Of a DNA stretch of 64,000 nt, positions 9,559 to 20,991 are shown piece after piece. How positions within the stretch are numbered: the first letter of the stretch is position 1; each line of letters begins with the position of its first letter. The position numbers and the translations under genes are program-made. The DNA is from Sycobia sp. Sy_11. Taxonomy: Eukaryota > Arthropoda > Insecta > Hymenoptera > Epichrysomallidae. The DNA lies in the NCBI GenBank assembly GCA_018907035.1, contig JACCIC010000136.1:1417501-1481500 (forward strand), in the 5' to 3' direction. The notes under the pieces were generated by a model. The model was not told where the DNA came from. It ran no database searches and saw nothing but the letters and a program-made list of their open reading frames with translations.

Positions 9559-11450
9559 CTGAGGTCCAACTCGCCCCTACGCTCCGTGAGACCTCTGAAG
9601 ATCAGCATGCAGCTGCGAGGACACAGGGTAATGATGTTTGCCCCCTCCTGTCTGTAAAGGACGAGCATCACGACCGTGACTCCGCTGACTCAGCCACAAG
9701 TGTCGACCCCGATCGGTATTCACGATGGTGGGTACAGGTAGGCATAGGCGAGTTTCGCATTCATGCACTGCTTGATGCAGGGGCTGCTCGTACAGCTCTC
9801 GGAGCAATCGGCCGGCAGATTGCATCTGCCCTCGGTCGTCTAGTTCGACCCTTTCCTGGATCTGGCGCTCGACCCGCCACGTGAAAAATTGAGCCGATAA
9901 TAGGCCAGGTGGCCCTTCCGTTTGCCATAGCAGACCGAGAAATGGAGCTAGACGTCATCATAAATCCAGACTTGGAAAATGATTGTTTGCTCGGTGCAGA
10001 TTTCTACCGCGCCTTCAATGCGGTCATCCACCCGCGCGACAACACCATATCGATCGAGGGTGCTGCGGATTTCGTTCCGTTACAACTCTGCACCGTCTCA
10101 GTTACCTCTGCGTATTCGTTTGCCTCTATAGGCTTGGCCGATATTGACGATAGTCAACGTCGAGCTCTCGAGGAACTCCTCGACCGGATGCTGCCTCCGG
10201 CTGATCAGCCTCTTGGCTGCACGCATCTGACCGACCACGTGATCGATGTCGGCGATGCTAAGCCGATTAAGCAGCGTTATTATCCGGTCTCTCAGAAGAT
10301 AGAGCTGGAAATGCATGCGCAAGTTCGCAAGATGCTTGATCAGGGCGTAATTCGCAGGTCAACCAGCGAATGGTCTAGCCCCGTCGTGATGGTTTGCAAG
10401 AGCGATGGGAGCTACCGATTCTGTGTGGACTATCGCAAATTGAATTCCGTGTCCAAGGTCAGCGCGTACCCGCTTCCTTATATGGACGTAATCTTACGGA
10501 AACTGAGAAATGCGCGATACATCTCCACACTGGACCTCAGCAGCGCCTACCATCAGGTCCCTCTTCGTGAGGAATCGCGACACCTCTCTGCCTTCACGGT
10601 TCCAAGGCATGGGGTTATTCGAATGGACCCGTATGCCATATGGTGTCGCCGGTGGCCCCGCCACCTTTCAGCAGTTAAGCGACAAGCTGATCGGCCCTGA
10701 AATGGAGGCGGTGGCCTTCGCCTAACTCGATGATGTGATCATCGCTACAGAGAGCTTTGACGAGCACCTCAGGTGGCTCGAACATATCCTGCGACGGATT
10801 TCCGATGCCGGCTTGACCATCAATAGGCAGAAGAGTAAATTCGGACTCGCAGAGGTACGGTTCCTCGGCGTCTTCGTGGATCGTGACGGTTCTCGACCCG
10901 ATCCGGATAAGATTGCACCAATCTTGACTTACACCGCACCAAAGAACCTGAAGCAGCTCCGTAGGTTTTTAGGCCTTGCGTCCTGGTATCGCAAGTTCTT
11001 AGAGAACTTCGCTACGCTTACTGAGCCTCTCACCCGATTAACCAAGAAGAACATCAAGTACCATTGGAGAGAAGAGCAACAGCAAGCCTCCGAACAACAT
11101 CTGCACCCGTCCTTTCTCGACCGTCCTTTGGAGAAACGTTCGTCATCCAGACGGACGCCAGCCACTCGGGACTAGGCGCCGTGCTCACGCAAGCAGTTGA
11201 TGGCGTGGAGCGCGTGCTCTCCTACGCTAGTCCCAGGATGACTTCGGCTGAGCGTAATTATTCGGTCATCGAACGTGAGTGCCTCGCCGTGCTATGGGCT
11301 GTGCGTAAATTCCACCCGTACGTCGAGGGCTATCACTTCCAGGTGATAACCGGTCACAGCAGCCTTCGTTGGCTGCACTCATTGCGCAACCCCACGGGCA
11401 GACTCGCCCGTTGGCCTTGGAATTTCAGAGATATGACTACGAAGTGATCC
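9559..11450 (+). pseudogene. pol: Gypsy pol: protease, reverse transcriptase, RNase H (broken)
   Basis: In sequence order: an aspartic protease motif reads ALLDAGAARTALG, where the family has D-T/S-G, so the site is altered. TGA near 9884 ends this frame, which reopens at 9909. Reverse transcriptase blocks follow: WSSPVVMVCKSDGSYRFCVD, then ISTLDLSSAYHQVPL, then a frame change near 10605, then WTRMPYGVAGGPATFQ. The catalytic YLDD box reads stop-LDD (TAA 10723-10725). Then come KFGLAEVRFLG and LRRFLGLASWYRKFL, a frame change near 11085, RNase H (IQTDASHSGLGAVLTQ, RNYSVIERECLAVLWAVRKF), and another frame change near 11410. The enzymes would copy element RNA into DNA. This copy cannot make them. 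Confidence 0.9.
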
Positions 11451-13240
11451 ATCGGAAAGGTATCTTGAATTGCGTACCAGACGCCCACTTTCGTTTGTAC
11501 GAAGACAAGCCGACCTGCGAAGTCGCCTCCCTCGGCATCACCGATGTGCAAGATCCCTGGTATTTGCGCCTTCGTAAGAAAGTGGTGAGCGACCCGACCG
11601 ACCTCCCATGGTGGAAAGTCGTTGGGCAGCGATTATACTACTACCGTCCCGATCCTGCCGTCGAAGATGTAGTAGATGACCAGGATGTGTGGAAGTTAGT
11701 CGTGCCTAAAGAAGATCGTCGTACCGTTCTTCATGAATGTCATGAGGAGCTCACAGCTGGTCATTTCGGACGCCATAAAACGTATGACCGTATTGCACGA
11801 TCATACTATTGGCCATCAATGCACAAAGATGTGACACAATTTGTCCGTGACTGCACCGTGTGCCAACAATGTAAGGTACAGCAGACTGCACCAGCTGGCC
11901 TGATGGGCCATCGAACGGTCACCCGCCCTTGGGAAATAGTAGCTGGAGATGTGATGGGTCCATTTCCGCGATCTACCCGGGGATACGAGTATTTGCTCGT
12001 CTTCATGGATCTATTCACTCGCTGGGTAGAATGTATTCCCATCAGAAAGGCGAATGCGCAAACGATTCGCCGCGAGTTGAAAGATCGCGTATTTTTACGC
12101 TTTGGTACGCCCGAAGTATTCCTATCGGACAATGGCACCGAATTTCGTAATAAAATCATTGAGAAATTCCTTGTGGAGCGTGGGGTGGAGCATTCCACGA
12201 TACCTCCTTATCACGCTCAAGCCAATCCGGTAGAGAGGGTTAATAGGACTCTGAAGACCGCGATAATCGACTTCATTGAGGAGTCTCACAGTACTTGGGA
12301 TGCGCACATCGCCGAGCTGATGTTCGCGTACAATACATCCGTACAAGAGTCCATTGGCGTAAGTCCGGCCTTCCTTAACACGGATCGTCACCCCTCAGCC
12401 CCTGGCACACATCGTCGCCAGGAGGAACAGCGCGCACAGATTGCGCAAGAAGAGGCTGCTCTACAACATTGGAAAGAGCGCATGGAGAAATTATCTGATC
12501 TCCATTTAAAGGCAGCGGAACACTCGCAGAAAGCGCAGGCAAAGCAAGCTCGCTATTCTAATGCGAGACGTCGCGACGTGCATTACGCGATTGGCGATCG
12601 CGTATGGCGGCGTAATCGCATCCTCTCGTCAGGCATACAGGGCGTCAGCGCCAAGCTGGCCCCGAAATTCGAAGGGCCCTTTACCATCATGGAGAAACAC
12701 GGCACGAATGTTTATCGACTGATCGACTCTACGGGAAGAGATGCTGGTAAGCATCACGTCGCCGACCTGAAGCCCTACCATCGAGATCACGACCCCGAAG
12801 ATGATAGCAGTTCCGACACGGAAGAGCCTTCGGGCGAAGAGCGTGACTGCTATGCGTCGAATTGTAATGTCAAGGCGATCGAGCGAATCCGCATTGTAAC
12901 AGCACTGGTGAGCGTACGGCGCCCCGACGACGCGCCTCATTGTAATTCCGATACGAGCGTGCGAAGTGATACCCCCGCGGGCAATGCCACGCGATCTAAC
13001 ACCGATATCGCACCGCGTAGATTAGGGAGACCGCGTAGGACGCGAATCGTAACCTGTCGAAGAACCCAAGCGCGAGCCCCTGCGGAGCCCAATAACAGTG
13101 AAGCCGCCTGTCATAACGCCACGCGCCTGGTTAGGCGAAAAGTAGGTCGCCCCAGGAAGAGCGGACGCTCAACCCCGCCGCGGGACCAATCCCCCCGCCG
13201 CACTCGGGCCCAAGCCCGCGCCCATCAACGGGCCGATTAA
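11411..13240 (+). pseudogene. pol: Gypsy integrase with GPY/F domain and AT-hook-like tail
   Basis: Longest open part of pol (the frame is open from 11369). Numbering from its first Met, the zinc-binding HHCC domain is H125, H132, C162, C165. The catalytic triad is D194 (AGDVMGPFP), D254 (FLSDNGTEF) and E289 (QANPVERVNRTLK). A GPF motif at about 436 and the LKPYH end at about 471 mark a GPY/F domain. The last 150 residues are basic and carry two GRP cores, RLGRPRRTR (551-559) and VGRPRKSGR (592-600), which look like AT-hooks. No chromodomain was seen. The frame itself is intact, but it depends on a broken pol upstream. Confidence 0.88.
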
Positions 13241-13443
13241 CTTCCGAATTCGTCGACGGTATGCCGGCGAATCCGGCCCTCCAAAAACAACTGCGTCTAG
13301 GGAAGGGATTTCTTTACCCGTCCTTCCTCATTCCGGTGATCCCCAGCGGTAGACCGCAGCCACCCCAGTTCCTCATCCTGACACGATGGTCGATCCGAGA
13401 GAGAGATGTTGGGTCGAGCTGTCACGCTTCGGCTACCAGCGTC

Positions 13444-13455
13444 TGGAAGGGGGCG
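13444..13455 (+). promoter_or_regulatory. Polypurine tract
   Basis: GGAAGGGGGCG ends directly before the TGTGACGGG of the 3' LTR. It is the normal plus-strand primer for an LTR element. Confidence 0.75.
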
Positions 13456-14045
13456 TGTGACGGGGAACGCAAGCACTGCGTGCGCTTGCTTTCCCACGTC
13501 CCGTTGCTCTCTCTCTAGCCGTAGCCTGTAAATTTGTGTATGTATATTCCGATGTATAGATGTTTATATGTTACAGGCCGACGCACAACTACACCGGCGG
13601 AGAGGTAAGTGAGAGAGACAGAGCGGGGAGTGGGGAGAGACGGCCGCGCGCGCGAAGAGAGAGAGAAAATAGGAGAGCTAGGATTGACTTTTTCGCTCCA
13701 CGCGCTTTGTTTTTGCTTTCGGTGTCTTGGTTCATCGTCTACGGAAACACGCCTCGTGCTCTACGTGTTCCCCCTCGCTACGTACCTCTTCTTCGGGGAG
13801 TGTACACGACCGGACGCGCGTGTTTATGCCACGGTATTGTGTGTGCGTGTAGTGCACACGCGCTGAGGACGAGTCCGAGCGGACGAACGTGTCGCCCGAC
13901 CCCGTCTCCACGGAATAACCGCCCCATCCCGGGGTTTCCGTACTGCGAAGTCGCCGCCTCTCCCGCTGAAGAAAGGTGCTGCTGCTGAACGAGGACGTGC
14001 TGCGGGGTCAACGAGCGCACCTTCGACTCGCTGTAAGTGGCAGAC

Positions 14046-14094
<49 letters not shown>

Positions 14095-14113
14095 CTAGCT
14101 CCGCGCGCGCCGT
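13456..14113 (+). repeat. Gypsy 3' LTR, truncated
   Basis: Matches the 5' LTR from TGTGACGGG up to 'gcgcgcgccgtc' at about 14113, with small indels: a shorter GA tract, a much longer CT tract at 14052-14091 and a small insert near 13730. The last about 260 bp of the LTR are missing. Sequence switches to a minus-strand R1-type endonuclease frame. Confidence 0.88.
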
Positions 14114-14558
14114 CCGGATTGGAATCAGCATCTATTAGCACCATTCTCCCTCGAAGTGCATGCAGCACCTTACTCAAGTGAGTAAGGTGTACCCTTATTT
14201 CGTGGCTCAGTTGGAAGTATCCACTGACCACATACATCGTTAAAAAACGCAACCTAACTTCCGCTACAGCAAAGTGTGTGTTTGTTAAGTGCGTTAATTT
14301 TAGCACTGTCGCCTCGGGGTTGAGGACTGCTATAGCCGCCCAGGGGATTTGCCCGTCAACATATACCATCCGTGTGCGCAGCCCGAATCGCTCTATTCGG
14401 CCAGTACGCTGGTATGGCTCCTGGAGAAGCAGGATGTCTACTCCTCTTTCCATATATTTTGATGTTATCGCTGGAGTGACCCTGCGTGCTCGTCTGGCAT
14501 TTAGCTGCGCGAAGCGCATGATAGGTCCACTTCGATTATTTCGTGCATTACTGGCCAT
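14114..14558 (-). pseudogene. R1-type ORF2 endonuclease, N-terminal part
   Basis: ORF2 starts at ATG 14558 and reads RFAQLNARRARRV, then DILLLQEPYQ, where E is the metal-binding glutamate of this endonuclease family. GQIPWAAIAVLN and a LIDADSNP box follow. At 14114 the family sequence ends. The frame runs on by chance into the gypsy LTR read backwards, which gives an artificial RE-rich tail. The endonuclease would nick target DNA to prime reverse transcription. All of the reverse transcriptase is missing. Confidence 0.8.
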
Positions 14559-14570
14559 AGTCCGGGGAGT

Positions 14571-15163
14571 TCACTAATCTTTCTATGGCAGCTTTGTACG
14601 CAGGACACTTATTGTCCATTGAGCCGTGGTTACTTGGCCTTTTGGCCTTTTTGCAATTGACGCACTTCGGTGCTGATTTTGCAATGCTTTGCTACGTGCC
14701 CATATCCTTGGCACTTGTAGCATCTCGTGACGCGGAGGTAATCCTGTACTCTGCAGGAGAGCCACTCAACGTAGACCCTCTTGCGTTGTAGCAGTTTACC
14801 CCTGACTTCAGGGGATACCTCTACCACCCAATTTGTGGTTGTGTCGCTCCTTTCACCCGTTTTGAAGCGGGGCTTGAAGAATTCAGAGAATTCTTCCCTT
14901 GTTGAGGCCAGTTCATCATTTTGATCGTAAATTGCCAAGGTTGCCAATTGCCATGCTTTGGCATCACCTGCTTTGGTGAGCCTAACCTGCGGCGTCTTTT
15001 TGTTGTTCCCAAGTTCAATTTTGGATAGCTCACTCTCTGTAGTCCGAGCCCTAGTGGGCTTCCTGAAATCCCTAGCTTCCCTATCTCTCTCCTTGTCCTC
15101 TTCTACTTTTTTCTCCTTTTTATTTTTGTTCATTTTTGACGTACGTCTACCTACTGAGGTCAC
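14571..15163 (-). pseudogene. R1-type ORF1 (gag-like), frameshifted
   Basis: The minus-strand frame from 15163 encodes a charged N-terminal region rich in K, E and R. Then comes a conserved non-LTR Gag segment, WVVEVSPEVRGKLLQRKRVY, and a knuckle, RCYKCQGYGHVAKHC. After 'HCK' the frame is lost. A second knuckle, CVNCKKAKRPSNHGS with a following KCPAYK, is readable in another frame down to a stop just inside the ORF2 start. This indicates one indel near 14690. ORF1 proteins of this clade bind element RNA and take part in nuclear import; that role is family knowledge. The short overlap of ORF1 stop and ORF2 start is preserved. Confidence 0.75.
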
Positions 15164-15954
15164 TTTGCAGCATCCCGTTCGATGGACAAAGATTTATTAA
15201 AACGGGCGATATGAAATTCCACTGGCAGTTGTAGTGGTTCCCTTCTTCTACCTGGAGCCATGCATCTCCTATCGCAACTGCCATATAATTAAGGATTAGG
15301 GGTTTTTTATAGAGTAATTCCTTCTCTCGGCCAGGCGGTAAAGCCAAACCCCGGCCCATTAAAGCAGAACGTTCCAACGATATGACTGTCGGTGGTCGCT
15401 GAACCACTTGTAATAGGTTTGCGGTAATTAGGAAGCAAGCGTCAATTTCCCACTCGCAGCATCGGTAACTCCCGGGTGCACCAAGCCCGTTAGACCAAAA
15501 GCTCGTTTGATCTTATCCTGAGAGACCATTGCTGTATTTTAGCCGCATCCCCCATACATGCTCCATTCACTAAAGATGAGGGATACGTTACCCCGGCACA
15601 CGAACATGGACGTAAACAGTTGGTATTTTAGCGCCGGCCTGATTACAACACAGCACATCACTACCATACACTTTATGCACTTTTTCAGAAGTTTCTGTCG
15701 CGGTTTCGCTGAGTTTCGCACAAAACTTTATCACGCACCGATGCTCTAAATTTCTCTGTTCCATTTTCATGATATGCATTACTTACTAACTAACAAAACA
15801 CTAAACGGCTGGCGAAGAAATGATCGTGCAAGAGGCTCCAAGGTGTCAATCGAAAGAGTAGGGATCTACTATTATGTTGGCGGAGTTACAGTTTCGCAGT
15901 GTTACCAGAGATCGAGAAATAAAATCGGTCGCATTACTTAACTGTCTGACCTCG

Positions 15955-15956
<2 letters not shown>

Positions 15957-16008
<52 letters not shown>
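15957..16008. repeat. (TA)n microsatellite
   Basis: Uninterrupted TA tract directly before the second copy of the interspersed repeat seen at 35-365. Confidence 0.9.
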
Positions 16009-16011
<3 letters not shown>

Positions 16012-16250
16012 CTAGATTCGATATTGTCTTGGGAACGTCATAGGCTATGTTTTTTATTGACAATGATGTTACTTTCATCAATAAATTTAGTTAACGGTCT
16101 TAGCAGTCAATTTCACCTGCATTGAGTAGGTGGCATCTTGAATAACGACTATCAACTCAAAGTAGTCCTTTTAAACTATTAATATCAGGTCAGCTCAGTT
16201 GAAAATTCATATCCAACTTTGGGATTCGTATTCTGAAGAAAGTGAGAAAT
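16009..16250 (+). repeat. Microsatellite-associated interspersed repeat, copy 2
   Basis: Matches about 127-365 across its length, with shared 'tcaaagtagtcc' and 'caactttgggattcgtat' blocks. It lacks the first about 90 bp of copy 1. No coding potential. Confidence 0.7.
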
Positions 16251-16396
16251 AAATTTTTGAGAGAATAGTATGAAGAACACATGCGATATTCAAAGATGAA
16301 ATATCTATAAATTTTTTTAATTCGTTAAACCAATCACTTATAACGTTCATTTTTCTATTCCTGCGGGAATTGGAAGTGCAGCGTGGGCCGCAAGAT

Positions 16397-16435
<39 letters not shown>

Positions 16436-16869
16436 AAACTATTTGATAACTTCTGATTTAATAGTCACATAATTTTCAAAAGTAGATTTTATAGATGAGA
16501 ATATCAAATTAAAATAGTTTTATCAACATCGATTTCAGTTTAGAGACGGGCATGTACAATTATTTCAACAATAAAATTATGAATGTTTAAAAATTTTAGC
16601 TATGCATATTTTTTTAAATTCACTTTCAAATTAGATTACATCTAACTGAATGAGTTCGAAATAGATGCGGTCAATATATTCTGAGTAAATCGATTTAAGG
16701 TATGAGAGTAAATCTAGGAAATTTTTAAAAATTTATGTTATATTGGAGAAAATAAATTTTTCTCCAGAAAATAGTTTTCAATGAAGGTTCACCTCCACGT
16801 GGTAAAATCCGGGCAACGTTACATTCAATAGCGGCTAAGAACGTTCAACAATTTTTAATTCAATAAAGA
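16251..16869. other. AT-rich interval with a short TA tract
   Basis: Contains a TA tract at about 16398-16430. Otherwise I see nothing that I can support. Confidence 0.5.
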
Positions 16870-17075
16870 CCAACTCTAGAAAAAAGTTATAGGACAAAAA
16901 GTGCTTAGAATTAATCAATGAATACTTGTGAATTTTTTCAGAATTCGGAGCGATTTTTGGATTTATTAAAAAATGGCCATATCCAAAAATCCAAAAGTCG
17001 CTCTGAAAAGTCTGAAAAAATTCACACGACTTCTCTGATAAATTCTAACAACTTTTTGTTCTATAAATATTTTTC
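16870..17075. repeat. Long imperfect inverted repeat (hairpin)
   Basis: The left arm (about 16883-16963) and right arm (about 16981-17073) are imperfect reverse complements around a spacer near 16972. Shared blocks include 'gaattttttcag', 'gagcga', 'ttttggat', 'acaaaaagt' and 'ttatag'. It could be a foldback or MITE-like element. No target duplication was identified. Confidence 0.65.
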
Positions 17076-18460
17076 GTTAAGTCGATCCTGATCGAGAAAA
17101 AAAATCACGAACCTTTCTTGATAAGTTTGGTGGAAAAAGGGTTGTTTGGATGGCCGCCATTTTTAATTTCGGTATTGCAACTGTTTTACAATAAAGTATA
17201 CATGCCATTGACCAAATATATACGTGTTGGGCGTGCGAGCGAACCCTCTTTCCATTCGACAAATTGGGTTAGACGAATTTTTTTTTCAAAAATTCACGTT
17301 TTTTTGCAAAAAATTGTTTAAAACTTTTTATTGTTAAATTATTCGATAATTTTAATACCGTATTCTGAAAGTACATATAATTTTACGTTAAAAATGGTAT
17401 CTCAAGAATTTCTTGAACCATTTTAAGTTACTGTTACACACCACTGAAAATATTGTCGAAAAATGGTCAAGTTGGGCGTTAAAGGGTTCATATGTTTTTA
17501 ATACTGATTTTATAGAATTTCTCAACGAAAACAACAATAATATTTAGTTAGAATAAATTAATTTTTTACATTGCATTGGATAAAAGCTGACATTTGTAAA
17601 ATATATATGTGTACGGTACGTACCTTAGGTGTATAATATTGTCATAAATATATTTTTGTCTGAACAAAAATTAATAAACCTAAAATATATTTACAAAGAC
17701 CACTTACCCAATACAAAATAAACATGATTGTTGTGAATAAAGATTGTTGAATTATTATATACATTTGCCTCTGTTATATATTTTAATAAACATATCTTAA
17801 GTGCAGTGATTATTGTTTAATAAATTTCATGATTGATTTTGCGTTAATGTTAATTAATAAATTTAAAAGATTTAATTTTATTAATTTTGTATTTATCAGT
17901 TTCTTTTCTAGAATTTTTTATATTAGAATTAAATTAATATATATTTCTATTACTAATTATTTATGAATCCAATTATAAGGAAAATTAAATTTATTCTTAC
18001 ATTCTCTATACGAATAAATAACAACACCCAATAACGTGCCTGGCTGCTGACAAAACCTAATTTACAGCTGATATTTATCCATCAAATTTTAATTTTAGCG
18101 CCTTCCTACAGATTAAGACAAACCGCACTTTTTAATGACATACACGCTCATAAGAAGAGTCTTGTATAAACGTCTATCTTCATTGGTATTTGATTAAACT
18201 GTATACAATTCTCTAACCTAATTTCCAAACGCAGAATAGATATACTTTAGTTATTTAATGTCGGACATATTGCAAGATAATGACAACGGATCAAAGTAAT
18301 TCACTGCACAATAACTTTTTAGACACAATAAGTTTTTTACATAAAACTTTTTTTCAATCGTAATATGATGAAATATCTTTCTATAAAGTATAATTAGAAG
18401 TAATATAATGGTTTAATATTGACACAATAATTATTTGAGAATCTCGTAACCCAATATCAA
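17076..18460. other. AT-rich intronic DNA, nothing recognised
   Basis: No gene, repeat or RNA signature that I can support. The small opposed ORFs at 17077-17321 overlap each other and look like chance frames. Confidence 0.5.
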
Positions 18461-18461
18461 A

Positions 18462-18518
<57 letters not shown>
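18462..18518. repeat. (TA)n microsatellite
   Basis: TA tract about 100 bp before the second 60-bp minisatellite array. A similar arrangement is seen at 39983. Confidence 0.9.
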
Positions 18519-18519
<1 letters not shown>

Positions 18520-18624
18520 CATGGTCGACCGAAGGCTGTAATACACATACTTGCCTTCAGAGCGCGACCGCGCTCCTTGATATTCAAGAGCTAAAGAAAT
18601 TAAAATAATGTAAATTGCGACTTT

Positions 18625-18918
18625 TCTATCAGTGACTTCCACGAGAGGAGCTTCATATTCGAAGGGTAAAAACCGATATCCAAGTGCCTATCGATGATTT
18701 CTATCGGAAGTTTCGTGTTTGAACAATTATATCGATATCCAGAAGTCTATAGAAGACTTTGACAGGAAAGTTTGTGTTCGGACGGCGGAATAGACATCCA
18801 AATGTTTATAGAAGACTTCCACGAGGAGCTTCGTGTTCGCATGGTGGAAAACAATGTTCAGGTGTCTATCGTAGAATTCCACAACGAGTTTCGGGTTCGG
18901 ACGGTAGAAACTGATGAA
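18625..18918 (+). repeat. 60-bp minisatellite, locus 2 (about 5 units)
   Basis: Diverged units of about 60 bp contain 'gacttccacgaggagcttcg', a 'tgttcgga' box and 'gatatccaagtg' variants. In the 18772 frame the repeat shows as two similar 20-residue blocks, but nothing suggests a real protein. Same family as 661-1020 and 40081-40250. Confidence 0.8.
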
Positions 18919-18944
18919 AAAAAATACAAAACAAAACTTTTTTT

Positions 18945-19145
18945 ATGTTCTTAAAGTCGCTTTATTTATGCTTGCAAATACCGGTGCTAATCAGCGACGG
19001 AGGTCTACGATGCGTTTGTAAACAAAGCACATATAAATTATTACAGCGGTGCTTGTGTCAATCGGCCGAGACCGGGAATTGAACTTGGATCACCAAGTTA
19101 CTAGTCCTTCGCTCTAGCGATCGAGCCATCGTTAGACTTTTGACA
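18945..19145 (-). repeat. tRNA-derived SINE-like element
   Basis: The minus strand reads TGGCTCGATCGCTAGAGC (A box-like) and, about 30 nt later, GTTCAATTC (a B box core). This is the spacing of an internal RNA polymerase III promoter. An unrelated 3' region of about 120 nt follows, ending in AATAAAG. The tRNA stems pair only partly, so it is a tRNA-derived repeat and not a working tRNA. Confidence 0.55.
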
Positions 19146-19844
19146 AGACTTTTCTTATAAACTTTTATAAATATTTATATAAATGATATATAAATATTTA
19201 TAAAATATGCAAGTTTGGTCTAAAATCCACTAGCTTTTGAATACGTATTTGCATATCAAATGGTACCAGAAGCTTAATTTCATAAGCCAAAAATTAGCTA
19301 TTTTTTTGTATCTGATTCAGTAAATTCTTGTAATCCGAACTATGTTTTATAACGCACTGTCTATTTTCATATTGTGACAAGAAAATTCTTTCGACGTCAT
19401 CGGGTCTACGTCTGTTAAAACTTGCAGGGAGGTTAACGTGGCTTTTAAAAGATTTAAATAGATAGCCTCGTCGAAACCTTTTACGAAGTTCTTATAATTT
19501 TCTTTTCGCATATGAGATAAGTAATTATATAGACAGTGAATGTCTGAAGATGATGGGAAAATTACTTTTTCTGCCGCCTATGTTTTCCTCGGGATTCGGA
19601 GGTCATCCTTGATAAACTTTTGTTGTAATAATTATTGAAGCATTCAATAAATTGATTAGTTCTTTCTCGAATATTTAATAAATTATTCCTAATACTAACA
19701 CATCATAAGTGCTCTACTTCCTTCATGATTGCAATTATTGTTTAGCATTTCTTAATCTTCAAATTCCTTTTTATGTTTTCTTAGCAAATGTCTCTTTAAA
19801 CGAACGTATATTTAAATATACCAATTTATATATTTAATTCTATC
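19146..19844. other. Unassigned, possibly decayed Penelope-like sequence
   Basis: It lies directly 3' (minus-strand sense) of the recognisable Penelope-like fragment at 19845-19993, so part of it may be the same copy. Apart from weak blocks around 19640-19690 I could not align it. Confidence 0.35.
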
Positions 19845-19993
19845 AAGGATGGAATTAAAAATATCCAATTGTTCATCTACACACCTTTCTGGCACAATTA
19901 TAAAGATGTCATCGACATATCTTTTATAGATAATTGGTTCAAAATTCAACTTGTTTAATGCAATATTTTCTACTTTTTCCATTACTAAATTAG
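19845..19993 (-). pseudogene. Penelope-like RT fragment (left of LTR insertion)
   Basis: The minus strand encodes the equivalent of KRYVDDIF with flanking residues. It aligns with 45640-45770 of the intact copies ('ggcacaattataaagatgtc', 'cattactaaattag'). It breaks at 19993 where an LTR begins, and its continuation is found at 25910. Confidence 0.8.
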
Positions 19994-20949
19994 TGTCGCG
20001 TCCAGCGACGATTTAGAAAGAAAAAAATTTTTTGGCCGGAGTGTACGGCGCATAGTGGGATATAAACGCGATTTTCTTAATTTATAATACTTGAATTAAA
20101 TAAATTTCTTGAACGACTAGAGATAAATGAATGAGCAAGTGATCAAATTAAAGGTAAAATCATAGAGAATAAAAGAAAACTATTGAGATGTAATAAAAAT
20201 TGCTAAATTATTTTGAAAAATGTAATTCAGCAAGAAAATTTGATTTTTTTTGACCTAAACAGATTTCTTGAAAGTTATATAATTTTTAATAGGTAAAAGA
20301 TATATTAAAAAAAAAGGTCAAAATTGAGGGCAAAGACAGTAGAATAAAAAACATATATAGGCTTATAATTATAGCACATTTATTAATAATAAATAGTCAA
20401 AAGAAATGCAAATTTTGTTAAACAATTTAAAGAATTTGATTTTAAAATCATGTAGCTTATCAATGATACTTGATAAATTAATGAAAAGTAGCTTAAATGT
20501 AAGAATAGGTTATATTAAATAACAAATCAATGGAAAAAGTTACAAAGTTATGCGATTCATTTTTAAAAAAATTGTTACATCTGACATTACTTTGAAAATT
20601 GAGAAAAACCGCTGCTTCAAAATCAAATATCTCCCGAAAAAGAATAGATAAATTATTCAGATAAACAATAAATTAAAGCTTAAGATCAGTAGAGTAAGAG
20701 AAAAATATGTAGAAGTTATAAAAATTTATTTATCGAATACTAAAAGTCGTCTAAGTTTGAAATTTCAAGTGTTGAAACTTAAAGTTTTAGTATCAAGATC
20801 ATGCATCTTTTGAAAGAAAAAAGATATGTTAACGTAAAACATATGAAAAGAAAGAGAATAACATACAATATAAGAAAAAATAGTAACAATTTATTAAAAT
20901 GCATTTATTAATTTCGTTGCATCTATCTAAAAGTAAAACAAATTTCGTT

Positions 20950-20991
<42 letters not shown>

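Larger units (their letters stand above)
4996..14113 (+). mobile_element. Ty3/gypsy LTR retrotransposon, defective
   Basis: The order is 5' LTR (4996-5908), primer site, long A/T-homopolymer leader, gag, pol (protease, reverse transcriptase, RNase H, integrase), polypurine tract and a truncated 3' LTR (13456-14113). That is canonical gypsy order with no env after integrase. It is inactive: a stop in gag, a stop in the protease region, a stop at the reverse transcriptase active site, at least three frame changes in pol, and loss of the 3' LTR end. GC content is clearly above that of the flanks. It lies antisense to ATG13 in intron 2. Confidence 0.92.
14114..15870 (-). mobile_element. R1-clade non-LTR retrotransposon, 5' half
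   Basis: On the minus strand: 5' UTR (about 15870-15170), ORF1 with zinc knuckles, then the start of ORF2 with an apurinic-type endonuclease, cut at 14114. Non-LTR copies usually lose their 5' end; here the 3' end is gone, and the break coincides with the broken gypsy LTR. The outer 5' limit is approximate. Confidence 0.8.

Noticed and set aside
13824..14558. 244-aa minus frame as a whole protein
   Set aside because: Only the part right of 14113 is R1 endonuclease. The rest is the gypsy LTR read backwards, including an RE repeat from the CT tract.
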